Positions 26,701-34,503 of a stretch of DNA of 64,000 bases are shown here, piece after piece. The stretch covers positions 62,001 to 126,000 of the forward strand of contig NZ_QNVT01000009.1 of NCBI RefSeq assembly GCF_003385515.1. Direction: 5' to 3'. Made by a program: the position numbers and the translations under genes. The notes beneath the pieces are model-generated. The model ran no database searches and was not told where the DNA came from. It saw only the letters and a program-made list of their open reading frames with translations. The number at the start of each line of letters is the position of its first letter. Positions within the stretch are counted from its first letter, which is position 1. The DNA comes from Chryseobacterium pennae (GTDB lineage Bacteria; Bacteroidota; Bacteroidia; Flavobacteriales; Weeksellaceae).

Positions 26701-26815
26701 TAATATCCGTTAAAACAAGTTCCTTAACCCCCAATGCAGATGCTTGGCATACAAGATCGTTAATGGACAAGGTTCCAAAACGTAGGCTGTGATAGGAATG
26801 GCAGTTTAGATACAT
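23768..26815 (-). CDS. short DNA polymerase III alpha subunit (error-prone DnaE type)
   Basis: 1015 residues, shorter than a replicative DnaE (about 1150-1450 in this phylum). A PHP domain is at the start (CHSYHSL, then TDINTVTGIYEF). The palm carries GRGSGANS and catalytic acids in PDFDIDWSW (~343-347). The helix-hairpin and OB-type C-terminal part ends at about residue 1000. It starts 11 bp downstream of a Y-family polymerase gene. In many bacteria a second, short DnaE works with a Y-family protein in mutagenic translesion repair, so this is probably a mutasome component rather than the replicase. Confidence 0.88.
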   Translation of the reverse strand: MYLNCHSYHSLRFGTLSINDLVCQASALGVKELVLTDINTVTGIYEFKKKCEEKGIKPIVGVEVRKGSKLLYITIAKEFAGLGEVNRVLTNYNCDGIDLPERPDFQNCFIIYPFSNIPKQLNNNEYIGVREEDLNMLIRKEYQKLISKMVILRPVTFSTKKEFNLHRILRAIDNNMLLSKLPENEVCYRTEYFKSGQAISETYQNYPQIIENTQKILTECSVEFAFVTPRNKKFYTGSKKDDFRLLTRLAFAGLEKRYGKNHEQAKLRVEKELKVIDELNFSGYFLITWDIIRYSNSMGFMHVGRGSGANSIVAFCLGITDICPIELDLYFERFLNLNRKSPPDFDIDWSWQDRDIILDYIFNRYGKEYVAFCGTNVEFKYRSIIREVGKAFGLPKEELDELSKNPERVFRDEVVQQVQKYGKLLEKFPNQRSMHSCGIIISEEPLTNFTALEMPPKGFPIVQWDMHVAEEIGFEKFDILSQRGLGTINDTVRLVEEKKGIKIDIKNTSLSKDEQKCNEFLSQGKTIGCFYIESPAMRGLLRRLKCDNYKVLVAASSIIRPGVAQSGMMREYIFRHNNPDKFEYFHKVFEEQLGETYGIMVYQEDVIKIALHYGGVSAADGDILRRAMSGKGRSLSALQKVKDDFFASCKQQGHPENLSAEIYRQIESFAGYSFCKAHSASYAVESYQSLYLKVYYPLEFMVSVINNMGGFYRTEVYVHEARMSGGKILNPCVNRGEHQATIYGDEIYLGFMHLEKVESRLGLLIPEERRRNGEYKSLEDFIKRILIGIETLQTLIFIGAFRFSGVPKNELLLKARVLLGEFKPERRFETLFEEPVKEFKFPELKRNVFEDAFDEIEILSFPVSCTPFDLLQTKYRGSVMANELVQYHKKQVKMLAYLISRKHVPTKKGTMYFGTWVDVNGDYFDTAHFPDCLEKFPFQGGGCYLLLGVVEVDFHFPTITITKMAKMPFIADPRYAHDEEKRFETQEKIKEDVSMTFRAPYPQEHEIGLPRLKLN

Positions 26816-26826
26816 AGTGAAGAAAA

Positions 26827-27984
26827 TTACCGTGAAAAATTAAAACCCACGGCTCTACCGACCGCATCTTTTCCGAAACGATTTTTGATGTTATCCATCG
26901 TCTGGTAAAGGCTGATGAGTTCGGCGTTGTCTTCAAACAAGTTCATTTGATAACTACCGTGGACCAAGTCTGTGAAACGCAGGCCAACCAAGCGAAGACG
27001 CATCCGTCTTGTGTAAACTTTATCAAAAAGTTCAAGCGCAACTCTTGCCAGCGTGTGATCGGATGAGGTATAACTTACACGGCTTTGTTTAGTTTCGGTA
27101 TCAAAGTTTGAATACCTGATCTTGATCACCACAGTCGATGTCAGCCATTTCTCCTGACGGAGCTGGTGGGCCAACTGTTCAGCCATCCCTGAGATAATAC
27201 TTTTTACCTCATAAACATCCATCGTATCACTGCTAAAAGTTCTTTCTTTGGAAATTGACTTTCTCTCTGAATACGGTATGACAGGCGTTTCATCAATTCC
27301 ATTTGCTTTTTTCCATAAGTCGGTTCCATTTTTGCCAATCATCTGTTGGAGTACCTCTACGGGCATTTCTGATAAAGTGCCTATGGTTCTAATTCCAACT
27401 CTGGAAAATAACTGGAAAGTAGCATTTCCAACCATTGGCATTTTTCGAATAGACAATGGATTTAAAAAGGAATGGACACCCACTGACGGGATTTCCCTGT
27501 GACCATGCGGTTTCGATTCTCCAGTACCAATTTTACTTACAGTCTTATTGATGGATAACGCATAACTAATTGGCAAACCTGTCTCCTTCTCAATTTTGGT
27601 ACTGAGTTCATTTGTCCATTTATAGGCACCAAAGAATCTATCCATACCAGTAAGGTCTAAGTAAAATTCATCTATTGAAGCTTTTTCCATTACAGGAGCA
27701 CTTTCTTCAATCACTTCTGTGACGGTATGGGACATTTTGCTGTATAGTTCCATATCTCCTTTGACCACCTTAGCTTGCGGGCAGAGACGTAATGCCATTT
27801 TCAGCGGCATAGCCGAACGGACACCAAATTTCCTCGCTTCATAGGAACATGACGAAACGACCCCTCTATCTCCACCTCCAATAATGAGCGGAAGCCCGTT
27901 CAACTCTGAGTTGACCAGTCTCTCACAGGATACAAAAAATGTATCCAAATCCATATGTACGATAGCACGCTCCATAACGATCAA
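26827..27984 (-). CDS. dinB: Y-family DNA polymerase (DinB/Pol IV-like)
   Basis: 385 residues. The catalytic acids are Asp12/Asp14 (MDLDTFF) and Asp105-Glu106 (SIDEFYLDL); SYEARKFGVRS (47-57) is the Y-family fingers motif. A QMNLF sequence near residue 345 matches the QxxLF beta-clamp-binding consensus. Unlike ImuB proteins it keeps its catalytic residues, so it should be an active polymerase. It is first in a two-gene operon with the short DnaE, divergent from an S24 repressor and controlled from the shared 68-bp region. A start at 27975 is an alternative. Confidence 0.92.
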   Translation of the reverse strand: MIVMERAIVHMDLDTFFVSCERLVNSELNGLPLIIGGGDRGVVSSCSYEARKFGVRSAMPLKMALRLCPQAKVVKGDMELYSKMSHTVTEVIEESAPVMEKASIDEFYLDLTGMDRFFGAYKWTNELSTKIEKETGLPISYALSINKTVSKIGTGESKPHGHREIPSVGVHSFLNPLSIRKMPMVGNATFQLFSRVGIRTIGTLSEMPVEVLQQMIGKNGTDLWKKANGIDETPVIPYSERKSISKERTFSSDTMDVYEVKSIISGMAEQLAHQLRQEKWLTSTVVIKIRYSNFDTETKQSRVSYTSSDHTLARVALELFDKVYTRRMRLRLVGLRFTDLVHGSYQMNLFEDNAELISLYQTMDNIKNRFGKDAVGRAVGFNFSR

Positions 27985-27999
27985 ATTTCTTTTACAAAA

Positions 28000-28018
28000 T
28001 TGCTACTATTTTTAGCAA
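28000..28018. promoter_or_regulatory. operator 1 of the polymerase/repressor region
   Basis: Palindrome TTGCTA-N7-TAGCAA between the divergent polymerase and repressor genes. It is identical in half-sites and spacing to operator 2; their centres are 34 bp apart. Its left end supplies a TTG that could be the -33 element of the repressor promoter, so binding would block it. It also lies 15 bp from the polymerase start. Confidence 0.75.
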
Positions 28019-28025
28019 AATACAC

Positions 28026-28033
28026 TAAATTTG
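28026..28033 (+). promoter_or_regulatory. Bacteroidota-type -7 box for the repressor gene
   Basis: TAAATTTG matches the Bacteroidota -7 consensus TAnnTTTG exactly. A TTG lies 23 bp upstream at 28000-28002, slightly beyond the usual 19-21 bp. It falls between operators 1 and 2, so a bound repressor would cover the transcription start. The predicted leader is only about 14 nt. Confidence 0.5.
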
Positions 28034-28052
28034 TTGCTATAAATCATAGCAA
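28034..28052. promoter_or_regulatory. operator 2, abutting the repressor start codon
   Basis: Second TTGCTA-N7-TAGCAA palindrome. It ends one base before the ATG at 28053, leaving no room for a ribosome-binding site other than the palindrome itself. Together with operator 1 it gives an autoregulated divergent switch. Confidence 0.75.
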
Positions 28053-28820
28053 ATGTTATTACTCGCTGAAAATCTGCGCTTTCTAAGGAATGAATTACAA
28101 GTTTCGCAACAAAAGGTAGCTGATGCGCTCGTTATTACGCGGGGGCGTTATAGTAAATATGAAGATGGAAAAACCGAGCCACCAATTGATATTCTAATCA
28201 AGATATCACGTTTCTATAAAATAAGTGTAGATCTTCTGATTACCCTTGACCTAAGGAAACACAAGCTACAGGAAATTCTTAATTTACCTGATAATAGAAT
28301 CTTACTTCCCATCAAAACAGATTCAACTGGGGAAAACCAAATTGAAATAGTACCATACAAAGCATCAATGGGCTATTTGGTAGGATACACTGATCCTGAA
28401 TATATTGAAACTTTAAAAACCATGTCCCTTCCATTTTTACATAATGGAAAGTACAGGGCGTTTCCTGTCGAAGGTGATTCAATGCCACCATACGCGGATG
28501 GTACATATATAATTGGTAAATACATTGAAAGCCTGTCCGATATGAAAATTGGAAAAACTTACCTATTGATCACTCGTAATGGATTTGTATTTAAACGGCT
28601 CGAAAGTATCAATGAAACTTCAATAACAGTCAAATCTGATAATACTTTTTATGATAGTTATTATATTCCTTTTACCGACCTATGGGAAGCTTGGCAATAT
28701 GCTGGTAGCTTCTCAAGTCAGGAACAGGAAATTACTGATTTTGCCGATCAAGATGTCAAGGAATTACTTTTAGGCCTAATGAACGAGATTAAAGAGCTGA
28801 AAAATGTAATCAAACCTTAG
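28053..28820 (+). CDS. XRE-type repressor with S24 (LexA/CI-like) peptidase domain
   Basis: 255 residues. An N-terminal helix-turn-helix (5-60: LRNELQVSQQKVADALVITR) is joined to a C-terminal S24 domain with nucleophile Ser143 (VEGDSMPPYADG) and general-base Lys181 (GFVFKRL). CI/LexA-type repressors cleave themselves when RecA is activated by DNA damage. No Ala-Gly pair is obvious; KASMG (103-107) sits where the cleavage site is usually found. It is divergent from the dinB-dnaE operon with two matching palindromes between, so DNA-damage induction of the polymerases is a strong inference. Confidence 0.88.
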   Translation: MLLLAENLRFLRNELQVSQQKVADALVITRGRYSKYEDGKTEPPIDILIKISRFYKISVDLLITLDLRKHKLQEILNLPDNRILLPIKTDSTGENQIEIVPYKASMGYLVGYTDPEYIETLKTMSLPFLHNGKYRAFPVEGDSMPPYADGTYIIGKYIESLSDMKIGKTYLLITRNGFVFKRLESINETSITVKSDNTFYDSYYIPFTDLWEAWQYAGSFSSQEQEITDFADQDVKELLLGLMNEIKELKNVIKP

Positions 28821-28958
28821 ATTCCCCCAAGCAATGTAATTGTTTTAAAGTAAAAAAGTCAGTACTATAGAATAGTTAAAAACTTAATATACAAAGCCTT
28901 AAGGTAATATACTGATTTTCCAAATTACAATATTTGTTCCCTTGCAAGGTTACTACGC

Positions 28959-29237
28959 TTATTGTGGAACAGTTACATACATGCTTGAAGATGAAAAAAC
29001 TACATCTTCTTCACCTTTCTTTTCTGATAATATCGTTGTAATCCCCGCAATTAGTTGATCTTTATTTTTAACAGGGATAAAACAGGGATAATAATTATTC
29101 TCTTTTTTACATTCAACTGTCTTTTTTATAGGGTCTGTAGTACCATCTGATGTCATATAATCAAATTCAACTTTTATTTTTTCGTTAGTAAAGGTTGGAA
29201 AATAAAATCTAAACTTATACATAGTCCTATTTTTCAT
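28959..29237 (-). CDS. hypothetical protein next to the RHS remnant, 92 aa
   Basis: 92 residues, no signal peptide, beta-rich (YKFRFYFPTFTNEKIKVEFD) with an even polar/hydrophobic pattern. I recognise no family. It lies 23 bp after a truncated reading frame joined to a displaced RHS fragment, so it may be an old immunity gene or part of a discarded toxin tip. The coding call rests on length, spacing and a normal start; the function is unknown. Confidence 0.5.
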   Translation of the reverse strand: MKNRTMYKFRFYFPTFTNEKIKVEFDYMTSDGTTDPIKKTVECKKENNYYPCFIPVKNKDQLIAGITTILSEKKGEEDVVFSSSSMYVTVPQ

Positions 29238-29260
29238 TTTCTACCAAAAATTCTTCTAAC

Positions 29261-29455
29261 CTATTCCAAACCCTCTTGTCTTATCAATTGGGCTTCTTCA
29301 TTATAAACTCGAACGATTAATGGAAAAATAACTGTTCTATCTTCTAATCGCAGTTCTTGTAAATCATCGTCAAAATAAAATGGCAAGGTAAAATATAATG
29401 AATTCATTTTAGTTTCAGATATAGTAAAATCAAATGATATAACATCACCTCTGCG
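29261..29455 (-). pseudogene. truncated reading frame downstream of the RHS fragment
   Basis: An open frame without a start runs from the junction near 29455 to TAG at 29261-29263. It contains RGDVISFDFTISETKMNSLY and FPLIVRVYNEEAQLIRQEGL. It is in a different frame from the RHS fragment upstream. Its style (short, beta-rich) is like the 92-aa neighbour. It appears to be the C-terminal remains of a small protein whose front was lost when the RHS fragment was joined here. Confidence 0.5.
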
Positions 29456-29538
29456 GGATAGTAATGGTTGGTTCTGTCTATTATTACATTTCCGGAGGCA
29501 TCTTTATAATACGCCAGTCTAATTTTCCAACCTGATCT
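29456..29538 (-). pseudogene. orphan fragment of RHS core, duplicated from 31953-32036
   Basis: 83 bp match the RHS gene at 31953-32036 at roughly nine positions in ten, with a 1-bp deletion. Translated, it keeps RLAYYKDASGNV then IDRTNHYYP, the conserved end of the RHS core before the variable tip. It follows the terminator of the SUFU-domain gene directly. Such orphan core fragments are the expected trace of tip replacement by recombination through the core, leaving the old tip and its immunity gene behind. Confidence 0.8.
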
Positions 29539-29549
29539 TACCTAAAAAA

Positions 29550-29573
29550 TAGCACGGATAGTAAGCCGTGCTA
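29550..29573 (-). terminator. terminator after the SUFU-domain gene
   Basis: TAGCACGG and CCGTGCTA form a perfect 8-bp stem with an 8-nt loop, followed on the minus strand by a run of six T. It ends the operon RHS toxin, immunity candidate, SUFU protein, whose last stop is at 29668. Confidence 0.85.
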
Positions 29574-29667
29574 TAAAATTCATAAACATTTGTTATGATA
29601 AATAATCTTTTCTTATTTTCTCTAAAATTTGTAGGAGCAAGAGCTTTACAACAGAATAAAATAATAA

Positions 29668-30240
29668 CTATATTACTGACTTTCTATTAATGTCAAATAT
29701 GTCAATGTCTTTCTCTTGAAATATATTTTCCAATGCAGATGCTCCATTTTTCATTCTGAATTCTAGTTCCTTATCAGAAATTGGAGTACCTAAAAGCCAA
29801 TGTACAGTCTTTGTTTCAAGGTGCAATGGCTGCAACTTATCCCACAGAAATGGTGATACAAACATAATGTGTTTCATTTCTGACTCTTCATAATACATGT
29901 CAACAATTCGCATAAAGACTGATCCTGGTTGACAATCCCACCTTTTCTTAGTAATATAAAATCCTGCTGTGGATAAAATATTTGCTAACATATCAAACTC
30001 TTTATATCCGGCAATAAGAAGCTCAATAGGAATATCTTGAAAATTACCATCTTTCATTTCAATTCTATTGGGGTGGTCAGACACACCTATTGTGCCGAAA
30101 ATTTTTATGTTGGGATAAATCGGATCATCACATGTAAAAATATCAATAAAACTTATAGTAGCCTCATCCCAATGACGGTCAACCTTTTCATTAATTCCCA
30201 CTATAGTTGTTATATACTTAGTCAGATTTTCATTTTTCAT
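29668..30240 (-). CDS. suppressor-of-fused (SUFU) domain protein, putative immunity
   Basis: 190 residues, cytoplasmic. The pattern NRIEMKDGNFQDIPIELLIA, then QPGSVFMRIVDMYYEES and HIMFVSPFLWDKL, then VHWLLGTPISDKEL, is what I know from bacterial SUFU-domain proteins. These are frequent immunity proteins in polymorphic-toxin loci. It lies 124 bp after the first immunity candidate and before a terminator. It may protect against the present toxin or a previous one. Confidence 0.75.
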   Translation of the reverse strand: MKNENLTKYITTIVGINEKVDRHWDEATISFIDIFTCDDPIYPNIKIFGTIGVSDHPNRIEMKDGNFQDIPIELLIAGYKEFDMLANILSTAGFYITKKRWDCQPGSVFMRIVDMYYEESEMKHIMFVSPFLWDKLQPLHLETKTVHWLLGTPISDKELEFRMKNGASALENIFQEKDIDIFDINRKSVI

Positions 30241-30364
30241 AGAAATTTTCTCAAATACGAAATTTAGTTTCGATAAATATAAAATATTTTGCTAAGTCTA
30301 CAACGAAGATTGCAATTCGCTCTATTTCTGACATGCTAATTTTAAGTTGCTTTTAAATTGAGAA

Positions 30365-31000
30365 TTATTCCTCCTCATTCTTTTGTATTTCAATACTTCC
30401 TTCTTTCATTAAAAATCTGTATCCAAAAGGCAAAGCTAAATATTTCAAAATATCGGGACGAGCAAAAGCAACATGATAAAAATGCACCATTTTTAATGAC
30501 TTAATATCGTCATTATAATCATCTGTGATAAGGTACCACCCACTCTCATCCTGAGATGAGTCATATCTAATTCCTTCTATATCTTTTCCTTCGTAAACAC
30601 CATCAGATATAATAACAGACTGATTGAAATTTGGAAAAAGAGGAGTAAGATTTTGTTGACAACATATTTCCCCTTGTTGCCTAACAACTGAAATTGCAGT
30701 ATCACAACCTTTATTAAAACCACTACCATCAGGGTTTACTTCATATAGATCATAGAAGTTTTCTTCAACTAGTCTAAATTGTAAAAGCCATGAATAATAG
30801 CCAATATTTTGGTTTTCAGAAATAATAGGTTTATTATCTACAATATAATCTATCATGTATTTAATAACGTCTATATAGTTTTCCGGCTCGTTATTACCAA
30901 TAATGACTCTAATTTCTTTTGTTATATAAGAATCTAATTCTTTGGTTTCAACATAAAGATTATCTACAATATTGATTTGAATTCCTTTGTATGCTATCAT
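30365..31000 (-). CDS. putative immunity protein for the RHS toxin (Imm33/DUF2185-like C-terminus)
   Basis: 211 residues, cytoplasmic, acidic. The C-terminal third (DESGWYLITDDYND, then VHFYHVAFARPDILKYLALP and FGYRF) resembles DUF2185/Imm33, in which a GW...D segment precedes a Pro-rich LL..P.G.F end. It starts 9 bp after the RHS stop, the usual place for a cognate immunity gene. The family call is by eye; the immunity role is strongly suggested by position. Confidence 0.6.
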   Translation of the reverse strand: MIAYKGIQINIVDNLYVETKELDSYITKEIRVIIGNNEPENYIDVIKYMIDYIVDNKPIISENQNIGYYSWLLQFRLVEENFYDLYEVNPDGSGFNKGCDTAISVVRQQGEICCQQNLTPLFPNFNQSVIISDGVYEGKDIEGIRYDSSQDESGWYLITDDYNDDIKSLKMVHFYHVAFARPDILKYLALPFGYRFLMKEGSIEIQKNEEE

Positions 31001-31009
31001 ATATTTATT

Positions 31010-34000
31010 CTATTTACTTATTTTCGGTAATATACCCTGCCTTTTCATTCCTGAAATTATTCCCCCTTGACTAGCACTACAATATTTGCAATGCGGGAAA
31101 AAAGTTTGTGGCCAGCCATTTGGAACCAAAGCATTTGCAGGTTGGTGATCTAAAATAAAATTTCCCGATTTAGTACCTGGATTTTTTTGACCACAAGTAT
31201 GACAACCAAGGCTGTAACCTTGTTCCTTAATTGCTTTTCTTTCTGTTGCCGTGAACTTTCTGCTGTGCCCATTTACAGCAGGATAACCTTCTCCAGCAAA
31301 AGGCCCTGTGTTTAAAGTTCCATTTTTCTCTACTGCCGCCTTAGAAATAGCTTTAGCCTCGGCTTTAACTTCGTCAATTGCCTTTATTGCCGTGGATTTT
31401 GTACCCCGAGATGTTAATACACCTTCAGGCCCTCCTACTGCTGCAAGTGCTATAGTAGCTAAATCAAAAGCACCATTGACAGCTTTCTCTTTAAAGGATT
31501 CTTTTGGAACACCTGTGCGCAAAGTTAACCCGCCGTCTTCCTCAACAACATATTTACTTTTTACAGCATCATTGGTAAGAACGTTAATGGTTCGTGCAAC
31601 GCTATTTGCAACCGCAGCTCTTACACTACTAGCCCCTCCCATAATAAACTCAGCAAACTCCATTGGGTCATTACCAGGAAGGCTCACTTCATTTACTTTC
31701 TTAGGTTCTAATCCCTCTAGCTCTCTAGCATCAACCACCCTGTTTCCACTAAAAGCAAAGGTTGACCACGTGTTATAATCTTCTGCAAGCGGGTCAATGT
31801 TAAAAAACCTGCCCATCGCAGCATCATAATTCCTCCATCTATAAGAACTCCACCCTGTTTCCATCTGTTTTTCTTGTCCTTGGCTGGAATAGGTGTAATT
31901 TGGTGTAATTGAATTACTTGTACCTAACTCTCCGCCAAATTCTAATCCGAAAGGATAGTAATGGTTGGTTCTGTCTATTTTTACATTTCCGGAAGCATCT
32001 TTATAATACGCTAATCTGATGTTTCCTACCTGATCTGTATAGTTGTAAATATACTTATTTTGAATAAAATCATAGTACCCTTCTGAAGTAGGTAGAAAAT
32101 TGAGCTCATTATCAGTATATTGAAACCCGTCCAGGTAATCAGTACTACTCTGAGTTTCTACATTGGTTCTTCCGGAGCCGTACCTATAAACCTTTCTTAG
32201 CTTACTCCCAGCCGCACTATAAAGGTATCTGGTATTGACATTATAAGTATTGTGAAAGTCGTGGGAAATGTACTGCTTATCAAATTTTATGTAGTTGGGA
32301 AGATTAAGGTAATTGTAGTCAATCTGCAACATCCCTTTATCCACATGGCTGATCATATTGCCATTACCATCATAAGGGATTTGATTTCCAGAAACTTCGG
32401 GGTAGCCACCATAATTTCCAGAAGTATCATTTACTGTAATAAGCCTGTTCCCTGTATAGGTATAGGTGAGGTTATCCATCACTACAGCTCCTACATTTGA
32501 CAACAACCTGTTTCTTTTTAAAGTTTGGATATTTCCGTTGACATCATAGGTCAGGGTTTCATTATAATAATTATTCGGTGGAACCGTGGCAGTAGGTTCT
32601 GAGTAAATTCCATTCTTTAGCCTATCCAATCCGTCATACTGATAATTGTATCTTCTGAATTTTCCATCATCCGCGCTTGCCCAGTCGATCTCTGAAATAT
32701 TTCCATTATATTTTCCTGCAGAAACGTTGGCATAAGAAGGATTATGATATTTGATTTCATAGGCGAAGAGTTTTCCATTTAAGCTGGCAGGATCATTGAC
32801 CTTGGTAAGCCATCCCCTGATATTGTAAGAAAGATCTACAGACTGCAAAGGTGTTCCTGTAGTATTTCCTGTCTTTTTATTAACAAGCTGCCCGATCTCA
32901 TTGTAAGTATTTTCTGCCAGTAATTCTTCCGGATTGGTATTCACCTGGTGATATTGTTTCAGAATCCTCTTTTGATTATCGTAAACAAATCTTTCCTTGA
33001 TTTTCACCTCCGTGTCAGAAGGACTTTTAAGATGCCAGGTGTAGCTCTCTTCCACCATACCCGAAAAATCAACCTTAAAATCTTTTTTGGTATACCCGCC
33101 AAGATGGTTCCAGCTCTTTTCCCCAACTTTCCTACCTTTTGTATCGTAATAAAAGTAAGTTTTGGTCCAGTTGTCATCTTCAATGTTTTTTACATAAGAG
33201 GCAGTGGGCATATTGAGAGTGGATACCCCACCATTAGCAGTACCATCGTCACTAATTACAAATTGATCAAGAATTTTAGATGGCGGAAATTCTTTTGTAT
33301 CCCGTGGGTAGCTATCATAATAATTGACTGTTAATACCGTAGATATTGCACCTGCAAAATAATTATCCGTATAATACACCATTATCCCATTCTTATTAAA
33401 TCCGGAAGTAGTTGGTGTTTCAGTAACAATTACATTATTAATCAGATATTGGTACACAATCCTTTCTTCTGCCCCCGTAATTAAGCCTGTGTAGGCCAGC
33501 CTGCCCAACTTATCGTATTTTGTGAGCATCCATTTACTTTGGGCACGTAAGTTAACATCCTGTGAAAGAATAGGCCTATCAGCATTATCATAGACCGTAT
33601 ATTCCCAGCCTTTTCCGGGTAGCTTTTTTTCAACCTCTCTGTCCTGTCCGTCATAACGATACTGATAACATAAGTCATCCAAAATTGACTGGCTGATCAC
33701 ATTATTATTTTGTTCAATTTGTTTGATTGCTAATGACGGAATTACAAATGCCTTCTGATTATATTCGTTATAAACATAGTAAGTATCAATATTCTGTGTT
33801 CCATCATTCTTTCTGATAAGTAATGTCTGTCCACGCGCATTTTCAAACTGAGTGACAGGATTTCCATCTTCATCAGTTACCGTATTTTTATAAAGTGTGC
33901 CTGCATTATGAAAACCACTGCCAGCAGCAACAGGTATAGAATTAACAGTAGTTGAAATGCCATTTGCCGTACTTATAGAGGTACTTGTTACAAATTGCTT

Positions 34001-34498
34001 TACTTCATTCCCGGTATTACTTTCATATTTGTATTTTGTGGAATGTCCTGATCCCAATTTCCAAACATCACCTGCCTGTCCCTGTTGTAGAACCCTGTCC
34101 AGAGGGGAACTTTCTATTTCTTTTTCAGCATAGGCATTGCTTACTCCATAATAAGAATTAGCTGTATTTTCATTCGTTACTCCTGAATGGATGGATGAAT
34201 TTTGTGTAGCTATTGGAACAGGAAGTATATCTTTGGTTTGCCTGCCGAAAACATCATAAGTAATTGGTGTAACGAGGTCTTTTCCAGTTGTCGTGGCTTT
34301 TACATTGATGACCTGCTTAGCTCTTCCTAATCCATCAAAGTACGTAATCGTTTCTGATTTTTGTGTACAATCACCATTGAGACAGGTTTTTGATTGGATA
34401 TAGTTTTCCGTTTGCGTTTGTGCATTGGTTACTGATAGGGTTGATATAGACAATAAACCTGTTATTGCCAATAGTTTTCTAATAAATTGCTTTTTCAT
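31010..34498 (-). CDS. secreted RHS-repeat polymorphic toxin with HNH-like C-terminal tip
   Basis: 1162 residues. A signal peptide (LLAITGLLSISTLSVTNAQ) leads into a DUF6443-like N-terminal region, then YD/RHS repeats and the RHS-associated core (IRLAYYKDASGNV, YRWRNYDAAMGRFFNIDPLA). The tip (~945-1162) ends in a Cys/His-rich module: C1099-H-T-C1102, D1117-H1118-Q-P, C1137-K-Y-C1140, then SQGG. This fits a zinc-dependent HNH/treble-clef nuclease toxin. Export is by signal peptide rather than by the T6SS cluster at 3-8 kb. It is followed by a putative immunity gene. Confidence 0.85.
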   Translation of the reverse strand: MKKQFIRKLLAITGLLSISTLSVTNAQTQTENYIQSKTCLNGDCTQKSETITYFDGLGRAKQVINVKATTTGKDLVTPITYDVFGRQTKDILPVPIATQNSSIHSGVTNENTANSYYGVSNAYAEKEIESSPLDRVLQQGQAGDVWKLGSGHSTKYKYESNTGNEVKQFVTSTSISTANGISTTVNSIPVAAGSGFHNAGTLYKNTVTDEDGNPVTQFENARGQTLLIRKNDGTQNIDTYYVYNEYNQKAFVIPSLAIKQIEQNNNVISQSILDDLCYQYRYDGQDREVEKKLPGKGWEYTVYDNADRPILSQDVNLRAQSKWMLTKYDKLGRLAYTGLITGAEERIVYQYLINNVIVTETPTTSGFNKNGIMVYYTDNYFAGAISTVLTVNYYDSYPRDTKEFPPSKILDQFVISDDGTANGGVSTLNMPTASYVKNIEDDNWTKTYFYYDTKGRKVGEKSWNHLGGYTKKDFKVDFSGMVEESYTWHLKSPSDTEVKIKERFVYDNQKRILKQYHQVNTNPEELLAENTYNEIGQLVNKKTGNTTGTPLQSVDLSYNIRGWLTKVNDPASLNGKLFAYEIKYHNPSYANVSAGKYNGNISEIDWASADDGKFRRYNYQYDGLDRLKNGIYSEPTATVPPNNYYNETLTYDVNGNIQTLKRNRLLSNVGAVVMDNLTYTYTGNRLITVNDTSGNYGGYPEVSGNQIPYDGNGNMISHVDKGMLQIDYNYLNLPNYIKFDKQYISHDFHNTYNVNTRYLYSAAGSKLRKVYRYGSGRTNVETQSSTDYLDGFQYTDNELNFLPTSEGYYDFIQNKYIYNYTDQVGNIRLAYYKDASGNVKIDRTNHYYPFGLEFGGELGTSNSITPNYTYSSQGQEKQMETGWSSYRWRNYDAAMGRFFNIDPLAEDYNTWSTFAFSGNRVVDARELEGLEPKKVNEVSLPGNDPMEFAEFIMGGASSVRAAVANSVARTINVLTNDAVKSKYVVEEDGGLTLRTGVPKESFKEKAVNGAFDLATIALAAVGGPEGVLTSRGTKSTAIKAIDEVKAEAKAISKAAVEKNGTLNTGPFAGEGYPAVNGHSRKFTATERKAIKEQGYSLGCHTCGQKNPGTKSGNFILDHQPANALVPNGWPQTFFPHCKYCSASQGGIISGMKRQGILPKISK

Positions 34499-34503
34499 TG
34501 GTG

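Noticed and set aside
28000..28052. Standard LexA boxes
   Set aside because: The half-site TTGCTA with N7 is not a LexA consensus I know, and the pair is local to the cassette, so an own operator of the S24 repressor fits better.
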